DNA of 64,000 bases from Ensifer sp. IC3342 (lineage in GTDB: Bacteria; Pseudomonadota; Alphaproteobacteria; Rhizobiales; Rhizobiaceae): assembly GCF_020193655.1 (NCBI RefSeq), contig NZ_JADYVE010000001.1, forward strand, positions 1,653,111 to 1,717,110, written 5' to 3'. Shown here one piece after another: positions 33,808 through 42,404 of this stretch. Under the pieces are notes generated by a model. It saw only the letters and a program-made list of their open reading frames with translations, was not told the origin of the DNA and did not search any database. Numbering within the stretch: the first letter of the stretch is position 1; every line of letters starts with the position of its first letter. The position numbers and the translations under genes are program-made.

Positions 33808-34131
33808 ATGCAGGAAGAACTGAAAATATATCGGCTGTCGCCGCTGGCGGAACCGGATGATCCAAACTGGCAGAACGCCGAGTACCAGGGCGAAGTGATG
33901 GTGGTTGCAAGATCGAGCGGCGACGCCCGTATCGTTGCTGCTGCAGCCGAACTCGATTTCCGCGAAATTGACGCGAAGCCTGCAGAAGGTGTTACAACCG
34001 ATATGGCGAGCGCCTTCCGAAGCGAAAAGCTCTACACGGTTGTCGAGGAGGGGTCGGCACCCCCGGGGGCGAAGCGCGGCGTAATCGGCGGCAAGGTACG
34101 GCTCGACAATATCATTTCGACGCAGCGCTGA
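33808..34131 (+). CDS. Hypothetical protein, 107 residues
   Basis: A small soluble protein beginning MQEELKIYRLSPLAEPDDPNW, with GEVMVVARSSGDARIVAAAAELDF in the middle and KRGVIGGKVRLDNI at the end. The regular alternation suggests an alpha/beta fold; no family is recognised. ATG 33808 is chosen because TGAGG lies about 7 bases upstream. A GGAAC-N17-ATT at 33721-33745 is a one-mismatch version of the stress promoter. Confidence 0.65.
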   Translation: MQEELKIYRLSPLAEPDDPNWQNAEYQGEVMVVARSSGDARIVAAAAELDFREIDAKPAEGVTTDMASAFRSEKLYTVVEEGSAPPGAKRGVIGGKVRLDNIISTQR

Positions 34132-34258
34132 TCACAAGCCGCCGCACGCCTGCGTCGGGAAACGCGTTCCTTTCTTTAAATCAAACTCAAGCTCTGCCGG
34201 GCCGGCGTCAAGTTTCGGATCGACCGAATTGCCGCAACGCTCACAACAAGGGATCTGC

Positions 34259-34283
34259 GGAACTTTATTCCAATTTCGCGGTT
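34259..34283 (+). promoter_or_regulatory. EcfG/RpoE2-type promoter for the 47-residue gene
   Basis: GGAAC 34259-34263, 17 bases, GTT 34281-34283. It is 39 bases from the ATG at 34323. Confidence 0.8.
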
Positions 34284-34322
34284 GCGTTGTGCGCAGGGAT
34301 CTTAATCTTCGAGGAGTACGAG

Positions 34323-34466
34323 ATGGCGACTAACCTTAAGGACGGAAAGACCGCAAAGACTTCAAAAGGCACGCACGGTGGAAATCGCGCAGGCGATCAG
34401 GACAAGAAAGACGACGTCAAGAGAAGTAGTCAGTCCGCCGGTAAGGATCCGAAGCGAGGTAAGTAA
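34323..34466 (+). CDS. 47-residue highly charged hydrophilic protein
   Basis: A very small lysine-, glycine- and aspartate-rich protein (MATNLKDGKTAKTSKGTHGG..., ending DPKRGK) without hydrophobic core. It resembles small hydrophilin-type desiccation/osmotic stress proteins in composition only. GAGGAG sits 8 bases before the ATG and an exact EcfG-type box lies upstream, so I believe it is real despite its size. The DUF1328 gene follows after 77 bases and may be co-transcribed. Confidence 0.65.
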   Translation: MATNLKDGKTAKTSKGTHGGNRAGDQDKKDDVKRSSQSAGKDPKRGK

Positions 34467-34543
34467 CTGCTGATACACGCCGGTGATTACCGCGCCTCAG
34501 CTTTGCCGAGAGCTGGTATCTTTGGAGAAGAGAAGGTGTTGCG

Positions 34544-34717
34544 ATGCTAAAATGGGCTCTTATTTTCTTCGTTATCTCGTTGATAGCTGGCTTCCTTGGT
34601 TTCTCCGGCATTTCGTCTGCGACCGCAGGCATCGCCAAGATACTGTTTTACATCGCCGTGTTGATTTTCCTGGTGTTCCTTATTCTGGCACTGATGGTCG
34701 GGGGTGCAGTCACCTAG
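34544..34717 (+). CDS. DUF1328 (UPF0391) small membrane protein
   Basis: A 57-residue protein with the full DUF1328 pattern: [20 protein letters not shown], then [19 protein letters not shown] and a final hydrophobic stretch. It has two membrane helices. The family is widespread in proteobacteria, frequently stress-induced, with unknown function. AGAAGG lies upstream of the ATG. It probably shares the promoter at 34259-34283. Confidence 0.85.
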   Translation: MLKWALIFFVISLIAGFLGFSGISSATAGIAKILFYIAVLIFLVFLILALMVGGAVT

Positions 34718-34882
34718 CTCCAAGCTGCGATGCCGTTCGGCCGCACTCGTCTCCCAGCCGACGCGTTGTAGGTTCTAGGCCTTGGATGCCGGAGCGCGAA
34801 CGCCGTGTCGTAGCTCTCGCCGACACACCTCGGTCGGCCCAGCGAGGTGCCCGTTGATCGGGGCCAGTGCTCTGGAGCTTGA

Positions 34883-35497
34883 ATGATGCCAGGGAAGGTT
34901 CTCAACGTTAGCGTCGCGCATCTGTCGGCTACTGTCTTGTTATTCTCATTGCTAGTTGGCCTTTCGGCTCTTATCGGCTTGGAACGGCAGCCGCGGCAAT
35001 TTCGGACAGACCCTCCAGTCGCAGCCGCTCTCAACCAGCTGCGCCTAATGCCTAGCGGCATCGGTGGAGCGCCTCCCGAAATCTATTTCGCGCTCGATAG
35101 GCCCTATGAGGCCAGTGCCTATGACCTAAGCCAGGGCAAGCGGCTCTATTCCTGGTTCGGGTGCGCGTCCTGCCACGGCGACGGTCGCGGCGGGGCGGGG
35201 CCATCTCTCCTCGACGGGTGGTGGTCATATGGACCCTCGGTGGTCGCGATAGCCGCCTCCATTCGAGATGGCCGCCCGCGGGGAATGCCAGCCTTCCACA
35301 ACAGGATGACGACAGACCAGATCTGGCAGCTAGCCGGCTATGTCAAGACGATCGGCGCCTATTCAGCTTCCCTCGCAGCTCCGAGCCGGAACGACGACAA
35401 GCATACCCGGCCGGCGGAAAATCGGGCGCCGGCCGCAATTCTCTTCCATGAAGACCTCCCGGCACAGCCCCGTTCCGAGCAAGGGCCGCCACCTTGA
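34883..35497 (+). CDS. Membrane-anchored monoheme cytochrome c of the second oxidase operon
   Basis: A 204-residue protein with one N-terminal membrane helix (about residues 15-34), then a cytochrome c domain with CASCH at 94-98 and likely axial Met in GMPAFHN. A Pro-rich tail follows. It overlaps the subunit II gene by 4 bases (TTGA), so it is the first gene of the operon and likely feeds electrons to that oxidase. ATG 34883 and 34886 are both possible. I saw no exact stress box just upstream. Confidence 0.8.
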   Translation: MMPGKVLNVSVAHLSATVLLFSLLVGLSALIGLERQPRQFRTDPPVAAALNQLRLMPSGIGGAPPEIYFALDRPYEASAYDLSQGKRLYSWFGCASCHGDGRGGAGPSLLDGWWSYGPSVVAIAASIRDGRPRGMPAFHNRMTTDQIWQLAGYVKTIGAYSASLAAPSRNDDKHTRPAENRAPAAILFHEDLPAQPRSEQGPPP

Positions 35498-36480
35498 AAA
35501 GCACCTCGGCTCTCCTCCTGCTCGCGCTACTGGTTTCGGGATGCACCGGCGCCCAGTCCATTCTGAATGCTGAAGGCCACGCGGCGATTGAGCTCAAAGA
35601 ATTGATTCTTTGGATAATCTGCGTCTGCGCTGTCGTGTGGTTGCTGGTCATGATTGCTTTGGTCTCAGCGCTCGTGCGGCAGCGCGATCCAGACGGCGGG
35701 GCAATCTCCGAGCGTAAAGCAGCCGTCGCCATCTCCGGCGCGGTCGGCGCAACAGTGCTCGTCATCACCGGTTTGACAATCACTAGCTTTTACACGACCC
35801 GCGCGCTCTCCGAAGCTTCGCCCGCGGAGTTGACGATCGACGTCACGGCTCAGCAATGGTGGTGGCAGTTCACTTATGTTGATGCGAACCCCACACGCGC
35901 CTTCGTGACGGCCAACGAGCTCCACATTCCGGTCGGGAAAGTTGCGCGACTGCGGCTCAAGAGCAGTGACGTCATTCATTCATTTTGGGTGCCAAGCCTT
36001 GCCGGCAAGCGGGACCTTATCGCGGGTCGCGAAAACATGCTGACGCTTCGAGCGGAAAGACCAGGCATCTATCGCGGCCAGTGCGCCGAGTTCTGCGGTC
36101 TGCAGCATAGCCACATGGCACTCTTCGTAATCGCGGAAGCACAGGCGGATTACGAGCGCTGGGCGGAGAGGCAACGCGGAGTCGGTGCGGAGCCGACCGA
36201 GGCGGAGGCGGTCGCAGGCAAAGCCGTATTCATGGCCAAGCAATGCGCCGCATGCCACACGATACGCGGCACGAAGGCCTCGGGCACGACCGGGCCTGAC
36301 CTTACCCATGTCGGCAGCCGCCGCACTATTGCAGCAGGCCTGCTCGAGATCACCCGTGGTTCGCTTGCCGCCTGGATCGCCGATCCCCAGACGCTGAAGC
36401 CCGGAAACAACATGCCACTGGTTCCTCTTACAGGCGACGAGCTACGGCAACTTGCCGCTTATATGGAGAGCCTCAGATGA
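35494..36480 (+). CDS. ctaC: Cytochrome c oxidase subunit II with C-terminal cytochrome c domain
   Basis: A 328-residue caa3-type subunit II. The signal peptide ends in a lipobox (LVSGC, lipid Cys17), followed by two membrane helices. Copper A ligands: H162, C197, E199, C201, H205 and M208. The fused cytochrome c domain has CAACH at 251-255. It starts at TTG 35494, overlapping the upstream TGA, and ends in an ATGA overlap with subunit I. It is related to, but clearly distinct from, the protein encoded at 10006-11004. Confidence 0.9.
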   Translation: MKSTSALLLLALLVSGCTGAQSILNAEGHAAIELKELILWIICVCAVVWLLVMIALVSALVRQRDPDGGAISERKAAVAISGAVGATVLVITGLTITSFYTTRALSEASPAELTIDVTAQQWWWQFTYVDANPTRAFVTANELHIPVGKVARLRLKSSDVIHSFWVPSLAGKRDLIAGRENMLTLRAERPGIYRGQCAEFCGLQHSHMALFVIAEAQADYERWAERQRGVGAEPTEAEAVAGKAVFMAKQCAACHTIRGTKASGTTGPDLTHVGSRRTIAAGLLEITRGSLAAWIADPQTLKPGNNMPLVPLTGDELRQLAAYMESLR

Positions 36481-38390
36481 CTGAGGACCGGAAGCAATCT
36501 TCGTTGATGGACGACGGGTTGGACGATGCAGAGCTCGATTGGCATCTGTTAAAGAGCTGGGAAACACCGCGCGGGATTTGGAAGGTGATTGCGACGGTTG
36601 ACCACAAGATCATCGCTCGGCGTTACATCGTGACTGCATTCGTCTTCCTAATCCTGGGGGGCATGTTGGCGGTCGCGATGCGCATTCAGCTTGCACGGCC
36701 GGAAGCGCGTATTCTCGACCCGGACCGATACAATCAGATTTTCACCATGCACGGGAGCACCATGATGTTCCTGTTCGCAGTCCCGGTGATGCAAGCGATG
36801 GCGCTCTACCTCGTGCCGCTCATGGTCGGCACGCGAAACATCGCTTTTCCCCGGCTGAATGCCTTTTCCTACTGGATAATATTGGCCGGCGGTCTGCTCC
36901 TATGGATTTCCTTCGCTCTCGATGCTGCGCCGGACATCGGCTGGTTCGCCTATGTACCGCTTTCCGGCCCGGAATATGGTTCCGGAAAGCGCGCCGACAT
37001 TTGGGCGCAGATGATCACCTTCACCGAGTTGTCGGCGCTTGCGGTTGCGGTGGAAATCGTCGTCACGGTGTTCAAGCAGCGCGCCCCCGGCATGTCGCTC
37101 GACCGCATACCCCTGCTGGTCTGGTCCATGCTCGTTATGGCGTTCATCGTCATCATGGCGATGCCGGCGATCGTGTTTGCCAGTTCAACGCTGATCCTCG
37201 ATCGCCTGGTCGAAACGCAATTTTACAATCCGGCCGCGGGCGGCGACGCCTTGCTTTGGCAGCACCTGTTTTGGTTTTTCGGCCATCCCGAGGTCTACAT
37301 CATATTTCTTCCGGCCGCGGGTATGGTTTCGACGATCGTCGCCACATTTTCCCGCCGGGCCATATTCGGCTACCTGCCGCTGGTCATGGCTTTCATCGCC
37401 ACCGGTATCCTCGCCTTCGGTCTTTGGGTACACCACATGTTCGTCGTTGGCCTGCCGCGGCTCGGCGAGAGTTTCTTCACGGCGTCGAGCATGGCGATCG
37501 CAGTGCCGGCGGGAATCCAGATTTTCTGCTGGCTGGCGACCTTGTGGCTCGGCCGCCCGGTGTTTGCGACACCGCTCCTGTTTGTGATCGGCTTCATCGT
37601 CACCTTTGTGATCGGTGGCCTGACCGGAGTCATGGTCGCATCCGTGCCATTCGATACACAGGTCCATGACACATATTTCGTCGTCGCGCACTTCCACTAC
37701 GTGCTGGTCGGTGGCGCGGTCTTTCCGTTGCTGGGGGCCATCTATTACTGGTTTCCAAAAATGACCGGTCGAATGATGAGCGAGCGGCTTGGACGATGGG
37801 CGTTCGGCCTCATTTTCGTGGGTTTCAACCTGACATTCTTCCCGATGCACATTCTCGGTCTTCTGGGCATGCCGCGTCGGGTCTACACCTACCAGCCGGA
37901 CCTGCCTTGGGGAGGGCTGAACCTTTTCATCAGCCTGAGCGCGCTGCTTCTGGTTTCAGGCTTTCTCGTCTTCCTCATCGATGTTCTCGTCGCCTGGCGA
38001 TCGGGCGAACCGGCCGGACCAAATCCCTGGAAGGCAGCGACGCTTGAGTGGGCGACGTCCTCGCCGCCTCCGGCCTATAATTTTCGCAGGATTCCCGTTG
38101 TGGATGCCCGCGATCCTCTTTGGAGATATCCCGAGGAACTCGCAGTGACGGCGGGACTACGAGTCGATCGCCGGGAGCTCATTGTAAGCAGCGTGGTCGA
38201 GGCCCTGCCGGAAGCGCGGGAATCGTCGCCGCGCGATTCCATCTGGCCGTTCTGGGCGGCGATCGCCACTTCGATCATGCTGATCGGCTCGATTTTCACG
38301 CCGTGGGCGGTCGTCTGGGGGTCGATCCCAATTGCGGTGACCCTGGTCGGCTGGTTCTGGCCGAAGGGCACGGCGGAGGACATATCATGA
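36477..38390 (+). CDS. ctaD: Cytochrome c oxidase subunit I
   Basis: A 637-residue heme-copper oxidase subunit I. Ligands: H92 and H407 (low-spin heme), H270, H319 and H320 (copper B), H405 (high-spin heme), with E272 and Y274 in HPEVY. The K-channel Lys position is Gln (Q348 in VPAGIQIF) and the D-channel entrance Asp position is Asn (N121 in TRNIAFPRLN), although N128 is kept. Beyond the normal end (about residue 550) there is an extra domain with two further helices, as in subunit-I/III-type proteins with part of III absent. ATGA overlaps on both sides. Confidence 0.9.
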   Translation: MTEDRKQSSLMDDGLDDAELDWHLLKSWETPRGIWKVIATVDHKIIARRYIVTAFVFLILGGMLAVAMRIQLARPEARILDPDRYNQIFTMHGSTMMFLFAVPVMQAMALYLVPLMVGTRNIAFPRLNAFSYWIILAGGLLLWISFALDAAPDIGWFAYVPLSGPEYGSGKRADIWAQMITFTELSALAVAVEIVVTVFKQRAPGMSLDRIPLLVWSMLVMAFIVIMAMPAIVFASSTLILDRLVETQFYNPAAGGDALLWQHLFWFFGHPEVYIIFLPAAGMVSTIVATFSRRAIFGYLPLVMAFIATGILAFGLWVHHMFVVGLPRLGESFFTASSMAIAVPAGIQIFCWLATLWLGRPVFATPLLFVIGFIVTFVIGGLTGVMVASVPFDTQVHDTYFVVAHFHYVLVGGAVFPLLGAIYYWFPKMTGRMMSERLGRWAFGLIFVGFNLTFFPMHILGLLGMPRRVYTYQPDLPWGGLNLFISLSALLLVSGFLVFLIDVLVAWRSGEPAGPNPWKAATLEWATSSPPPAYNFRRIPVVDARDPLWRYPEELAVTAGLRVDRRELIVSSVVEALPEARESSPRDSIWPFWAAIATSIMLIGSIFTPWAVVWGSIPIAVTLVGWFWPKGTAEDIS

Positions 38391-38989
38391 AAGAGAGGGC
38401 GGTGCTGGACGTATCGAAACTGCCCCTGCATGGGCTGAGCACCGCCAGTCCCACCTGGTGGGGAACCTGTGCCTTCATGCTCATCGAGGGCAGCGGTTTC
38501 GCCCTGGCGATCGCAGTCTATTTCTACCTGATGAGCCTCGCCCCGAACTGGCCGATCGATACGCCGCCGCCCGATCTTTTCGCCGGAACCATGCTCACGC
38601 TGCTCCTATTGGCAAGTATCGTTCCGAATATGCTCGTTTCCCGCTGGGCGAAGGCGAGAGCGCTAGCGAAGGTCCGTGTCGGGCTGATCGTGATGGCGCT
38701 CCTTCAGGCGGCGCCGCTCGCACTCCGCATATTCGAATTTCCTGCCATGCATGTCAGCTGGGATGAAAATGCCTATGGCTCGATCGTGTGGACATTGCTG
38801 GGACTTCATACCGCCCACGTCATCACCGACCTCATCGATACGCTTGTTCTCACCTGCCTGATGTTCACGCGGTACGGCGACAACACACGCCGCTACGGCG
38901 ACGTCGAGGACAATTGCCTCTATTGGAACTTCGTGATCGTCGTGTGGCTGCCCCTCTACGTCTGTATCTACTGGGTGCCTCGGCTATGA
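38387..38989 (+). CDS. ctaE: Cytochrome c oxidase subunit III-like protein
   Basis: A 200-residue membrane protein with five hydrophobic segments. TWWGTCAFMLIEGSGFALAI matches the E-containing helix III of subunit III, GLHTAHVITDLIDT carries the typical His, and NCLYWNFVIVVWLPLYV resembles the closing helix (usual form: YWHFVDVVW). The subunit stabilises subunit I and supplies protons. It is coupled to both neighbours by ATGA overlaps. Confidence 0.85.
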   Translation: MKERAVLDVSKLPLHGLSTASPTWWGTCAFMLIEGSGFALAIAVYFYLMSLAPNWPIDTPPPDLFAGTMLTLLLLASIVPNMLVSRWAKARALAKVRVGLIVMALLQAAPLALRIFEFPAMHVSWDENAYGSIVWTLLGLHTAHVITDLIDTLVLTCLMFTRYGDNTRRYGDVEDNCLYWNFVIVVWLPLYVCIYWVPRL

Positions 38990-39297
38990 GCACTGGGATC
39001 GCCAAATATGCTGGATTACTTCTCGCGCCCGGCGCGTGGGCGATCAATACTCAGCTCGGTCAAATCCTGCCTTACGTCGATTGCGGCGCCGGCGTCTCCT
39101 GGTCGACTGTCGCCTCGTTTGTTGCTGTGGCCGTGGCATTCGCCGGAACCGTCGTCTCGCATGCCCGTTTCGGGCCAAGCGAAGCTCGAACAAATCTGTT
39201 CGTCGCCAAGCTGAATGTCCTTGCCGGCCTCGCCTTCGTCTTTGCCCTTCTCATGCAGGGAGCCGCCGCCATGCTGCTCGACCCATGCCTAAGGTAA
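38986..39297 (+). CDS. Small membrane protein of the second oxidase operon
   Basis: A 103-residue protein with three hydrophobic segments, no ligands that I recognise, and a Cys-containing loop (LPYVDCGAG). It occupies the same place between subunit III and ctaG as the protein at 7089-7484 in the first operon, suggesting an accessory subunit or assembly role. Its start overlaps the upstream stop (ATGA), and its end overlaps the ctaG start by 13 bases. Confidence 0.7.
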   Translation: MSTGIAKYAGLLLAPGAWAINTQLGQILPYVDCGAGVSWSTVASFVAVAVAFAGTVVSHARFGPSEARTNLFVAKLNVLAGLAFVFALLMQGAAAMLLDPCLR

Positions 39298-40181
39298 TTG
39301 CCGTACTGGTGTTGTCCCTAGTGGCGGGGCCAACTGCCGCCCACGAGGCACGGCGGCATGCCTCCGTGCTCGTCTGGAGCTTCGATCCATGGGTTGTCAT
39401 GCTGATCGTCATCGCGGGACTGTTCTATGCAATTGGCTCCTTCCGGCTGTGGCTGCGCTCACGCAACAGCCACCGCGTAACTGTAAGGTCGGGCTTGCTC
39501 TGGTGGGCTGGATGGTTAGCGCTTGCGGCGGCGTTAGTATCGCCTCTGCATTTCCTTGGGGAGCACCTTTTCGCCCTGCACATGATCGAACATGAACTCG
39601 TCGTGGCGGTGTCGGCACCTCTTCTCGTTCTCTCGCGGCCGGTGGGGGTGCTGCTTTGGGGGCTGCCGAGAAAAATTCGGCGCCTGATCCGGCGAGGGAT
39701 GAAGGAGAAATTTGTCCAGGTCGCATGGGATTGGCTCACCCCCGCAACCGTTGCCACCCTGCTGCATGGGGCCGCAATCTGGGCCTGGCATGCGCCGCTG
39801 CTGTACGATGCGACACTGACCGATATGATGATTCACCGGCTGCAGCATCTCAGCTTCTTCATGACGGCGCTCCTGTTCTGGTGGTCGATGGTTTGGCGGA
39901 GCGACCGAGGCGCTGCTGCTTGGCATCTTTTCCTGACCATGCTTCACACCAGCGCGCTGGGCGCCCTGATCGCGCTTGCACCACGTGTAATCTACCCGGT
40001 CCAAACGCAGACGGCGCCGGATTGGGGTCTGACGCAGCTCGATGACCAGCAACTCGCCGGCATGTTGATGTGGGTGCCTGGAGGTATCATTTATGGCAGC
40101 GCGGCGCTGGCGCTGCTGGCTCTATGGATCGCAAAGTCGAGTAGAGGAGAGTTCCATGCAGGCCGCTTCCACTCGCCTTAA
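39285..40181 (+). CDS. ctaG: CtaG (caa3-type) cytochrome c oxidase assembly protein
   Basis: A 298-residue membrane protein. After a cleavable-looking signal (ending AAHEARRH) it has about seven helices with the family histidines: HFLGEHLFALHMIEHEL, AIWAWHAPLLYDA, HRLQHLSFF and TMLHTSALGALI. It assists copper centre assembly in caa3-type oxidases. It is longer than the copy at 6454-7092 and better conserved. It overlaps the following cytochrome c gene by 26 bases. Confidence 0.85.
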   Translation: MPKVIAVLVLSLVAGPTAAHEARRHASVLVWSFDPWVVMLIVIAGLFYAIGSFRLWLRSRNSHRVTVRSGLLWWAGWLALAAALVSPLHFLGEHLFALHMIEHELVVAVSAPLLVLSRPVGVLLWGLPRKIRRLIRRGMKEKFVQVAWDWLTPATVATLLHGAAIWAWHAPLLYDATLTDMMIHRLQHLSFFMTALLFWWSMVWRSDRGAAAWHLFLTMLHTSALGALIALAPRVIYPVQTQTAPDWGLTQLDDQQLAGMLMWVPGGIIYGSAALALLALWIAKSSRGEFHAGRFHSP

Positions 40182-40569
40182 AACTTCGCTCCTACTGACA
40201 AGTATTGTCGTCGCGATGCCCCTGGTCGTCGTTGGCGCCAATGTCCTGAAGGAGAGGCAGCAGCGGCGTTCCGCGGCGATGGCCATGACCCAAGGCGATC
40301 CATCACAAGCACCTCCCATCTTTCGAAAATATGGCTGCGGTGGATGCCACGTCATTCCGGGCATTGCCGGTGCTGATGGGAAGGTTGGCGGTCCGCTCGT
40401 CGACCTGCGCGAGCGCGTCTATCTTGCCGGCGTCGTCGAAAATACATCGGACAATCTCGTAAACTGGATCGCTTCTCCGCAGCGATTTTCCCAGCGTTCC
40501 GCCATGCCCGCGACCGGGATCACCGAGTCAGAGGCGAGACATCTTGCGGCCTATCTATACGCGCAGTGA
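40156..40569 (+). CDS. Membrane-anchored monoheme cytochrome c
   Basis: A 137-residue protein with an N-terminal membrane anchor (about residues 10-30) and one cytochrome c domain: CGGCH at 61-65 and likely axial Met in SAMPATG. GAGGAGA lies before ATG 40156. It is the last gene of the second oxidase operon and is convergent with the diheme cytochrome gene, with only 2 bases between their ends. Confidence 0.85.
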   Translation: MQAASTRLKTSLLLTSIVVAMPLVVVGANVLKERQQRRSAAMAMTQGDPSQAPPIFRKYGCGGCHVIPGIAGADGKVGGPLVDLRERVYLAGVVENTSDNLVNWIASPQRFSQRSAMPATGITESEARHLAAYLYAQ

Positions 40570-40571
40570 CC

Positions 40572-41501
40572 TCAAGGATGCGGCGTTGCGCGAGTTGGCA
40601 GTGATTTGATGTACCTGGCGATAGCTATACGATCGCTTTCCGGCAGTTGCGATGTGTTGGCGACGACATCGCTCATCGACGATCCGACTCTCCCATGATT
40701 GGGCGTCCTGCCGCTCTTCAACATTTCGGCGATTTCCGCCTCGGACCAGCCGCCGATCCGCGCTGGCGTTATGTTGGGCACGAAACCGGTCCCCTCCAGA
40801 TCCGGCCCTCCGGCAAAGCGAGTGGTCGGCCTTACGGCGCCGAAGATGTTGCGCGTCGAGTGACAATCGGCGCAATGGGCAAGTGTTTCGACAAGATAGG
40901 CGCCCCTGTCATGAACGGGATCCTCGTTTAGGATCGCCTCTGATTTGCCTTCTCGAAAGAACAGGAGCTTCCAGAAGCCGACGAAGCGACGGATGCGGAA
41001 GAAGAGGAAAAGATCGTGCGGCGGCGCCCGACCAGAAACGCGCGGTAGCGACTGGAGGTATGCATAGAGATCTCTGACGTCATCAGGCCGCATGCTCGTA
41101 TAACTGGGGTAGGGAAACGCCGGATAATAATGCCGCCCCTCCGGTGAGACGCCACTGATCAACGCGTTTGCCAGATCAGCGACGGACCACGATCCTATGC
41201 CGTCAACGGGATCGGGCGAGATGTTGGGGACCCTGAACGTCCCGAAAGGTGATGCGAGGGCGAGGCCGCCGCCGAGTTTCCGATGATCCGGCTGTCCCGG
41301 CGTCGCGTGGCAGGAGGCGCATCCTCCCGCAGCAAAGATGACCTCGCCGCGCGTTGCGCTCCCCTTGGTCAAGCTTGATCCGGCGGATTCGAAGCTGGCA
41401 ACCGGCATTGTCAAGAACCAGCACGCGCAGACCGTGAACAACGTCACCGCGGCCGCTGAGGTCAGCAGCCAGTCGCACGCGAGCGGCAGTGTATCGCGCA
41501 T
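40572..41501 (-). CDS. Diheme cytochrome c (membrane-anchored)
   Basis: A 309-residue protein with an N-terminal membrane helix (about residues 10-30) and two cytochrome c domains, CASCH at 61-65 and CADCH at 210-214. The arrangement resembles the cytochrome subunit of membrane alcohol/sugar dehydrogenases (PNISPDPVDGIGSWS, YPAFPYPSYTSM, FVPNITPARIGGWSE). It may pass electrons from a periplasmic dehydrogenase to the oxidases. The start is taken as ATG 41501. The only promoter-like site is a one-mismatch stress box (minus strand, 41639-41615). Confidence 0.8.
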   Translation of the reverse strand: MRDTLPLACDWLLTSAAAVTLFTVCACWFLTMPVASFESAGSSLTKGSATRGEVIFAAGGCASCHATPGQPDHRKLGGGLALASPFGTFRVPNISPDPVDGIGSWSVADLANALISGVSPEGRHYYPAFPYPSYTSMRPDDVRDLYAYLQSLPRVSGRAPPHDLFLFFRIRRFVGFWKLLFFREGKSEAILNEDPVHDRGAYLVETLAHCADCHSTRNIFGAVRPTTRFAGGPDLEGTGFVPNITPARIGGWSEAEIAEMLKSGRTPNHGRVGSSMSDVVANTSQLPESDRIAIARYIKSLPTRATPHP

Positions 41502-41612
41502 TCTCCAGTCTCCGAAAAGCCTTCGTCCAATCCTTGAACGGCCGCTATGTTCCCTCCCAGGCGTCGGTCCATCGGCGGTTTCAGATTGGGAAACAGCCGC
41601 AGCGGGCATCAG

Positions 41613-41637
41613 GGAACAAGTTCAATTCTCCTTTGTT
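41613..41637 (+). promoter_or_regulatory. EcfG/RpoE2-type promoter for the DUF4142 gene
   Basis: GGAAC 41613-41617, 17 bases, GTT 41635-41637, 28 bases from ATG 41666. The minus strand of almost the same bases reads CGAAC-N17-GTT (41639-41615), so it may also weakly serve the divergent cytochrome gene. Confidence 0.8.
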
Positions 41638-41665
41638 CGAACGGTTCCATAAAGGAGAAAGACCA

Positions 41666-42193
41666 ATGCGAGAGATTGCTTTGATAGCCGCCGTGATGAT
41701 GGTGGCAACATCTGCCTTGGCGCAGTCTGCGGCGGAGAAATCGGGTGTAAACACCTTGATTGGAGTACCCCCCAAGACGGAGGACTTCGTAAAGGAAGTC
41801 TCCATGAGTGACATGTACGAACTCGAGTCGAGCAAGGTCGCCCTTGAGCGAGGCGACGGTGCGACAAAGGCATTCGCCCAGCAGATGGTGCAGGATCACC
41901 AGAAAACGACCACCGAACTTAAGCAGCTCATCGATGGCGGAAAGGTCAAAGCCGCACCGGCCACAGCCATGTCTGACGATCAGCAGGAGACTCTCAACGA
42001 ACTGAAGGGCCTGCAAGGGGCTGAGTTCAACGAGCAGTACCGTGAAGACCAGGTGGAAGCGCATGAGGATGCCGTCGATGTCTTCAAACGCTACGCCGAG
42101 GAGGGAGACAATCCCGATCTGAAGGCTTGGGCAGGCAAGACCCTTCCCGCCCTCGAGCATCATCTTCAGATGGCTCGTGACATGACGAAATAA
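41666..42193 (+). CDS. DUF4142 periplasmic protein
   Basis: A 175-residue secreted protein. A signal peptide ends near ALAQS (about residue 20). The mature part matches DUF4142: DFVKEVSMSDMYELESSKVAL, AFAQQMVQDHQKTTTELKQL, and HEDAVDVFKRYAEEG with conserved histidines. The family is a ferritin-like four-helix fold found in periplasms of rhizobia, often stress-induced. AAAGGAG precedes the ATG and an exact EcfG-type box lies upstream. Confidence 0.85.
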   Translation: MREIALIAAVMMVATSALAQSAAEKSGVNTLIGVPPKTEDFVKEVSMSDMYELESSKVALERGDGATKAFAQQMVQDHQKTTTELKQLIDGGKVKAAPATAMSDDQQETLNELKGLQGAEFNEQYREDQVEAHEDAVDVFKRYAEEGDNPDLKAWAGKTLPALEHHLQMARDMTK

Positions 42194-42355
42194 CTTCGTT
42201 GATGTTGTCGCCGCGTCGTCCCTTGCCGCCCGATAAAGGGCGGCTTTCGTTACCGGTGTGGACCGCTGCCGGAGCTCTTGAACGAGCCCCAGCTTCTTGC
42301 AATCCTGCGGAAATCAGATCGGGTTGATCCCCGCCGCGCTGCGCCTCCAACAGGA

Positions 42356-42381
42356 GGCAACCCCGCCGAGGCGGGGTTGCC
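42356..42381. terminator. Perfect inverted repeat between convergent genes
   Basis: A perfect 12-base-pair stem (GGCAACCCCGCC and its complement) with a two-base centre lies between the ends of the convergent DUF4142 and CsbD genes. No T-run follows on either side, so a bidirectional terminator is likely but not certain. Confidence 0.6.
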
Positions 42382-42404
42382 GACAGTTTGCATCGAGGGC
42401 ATCG

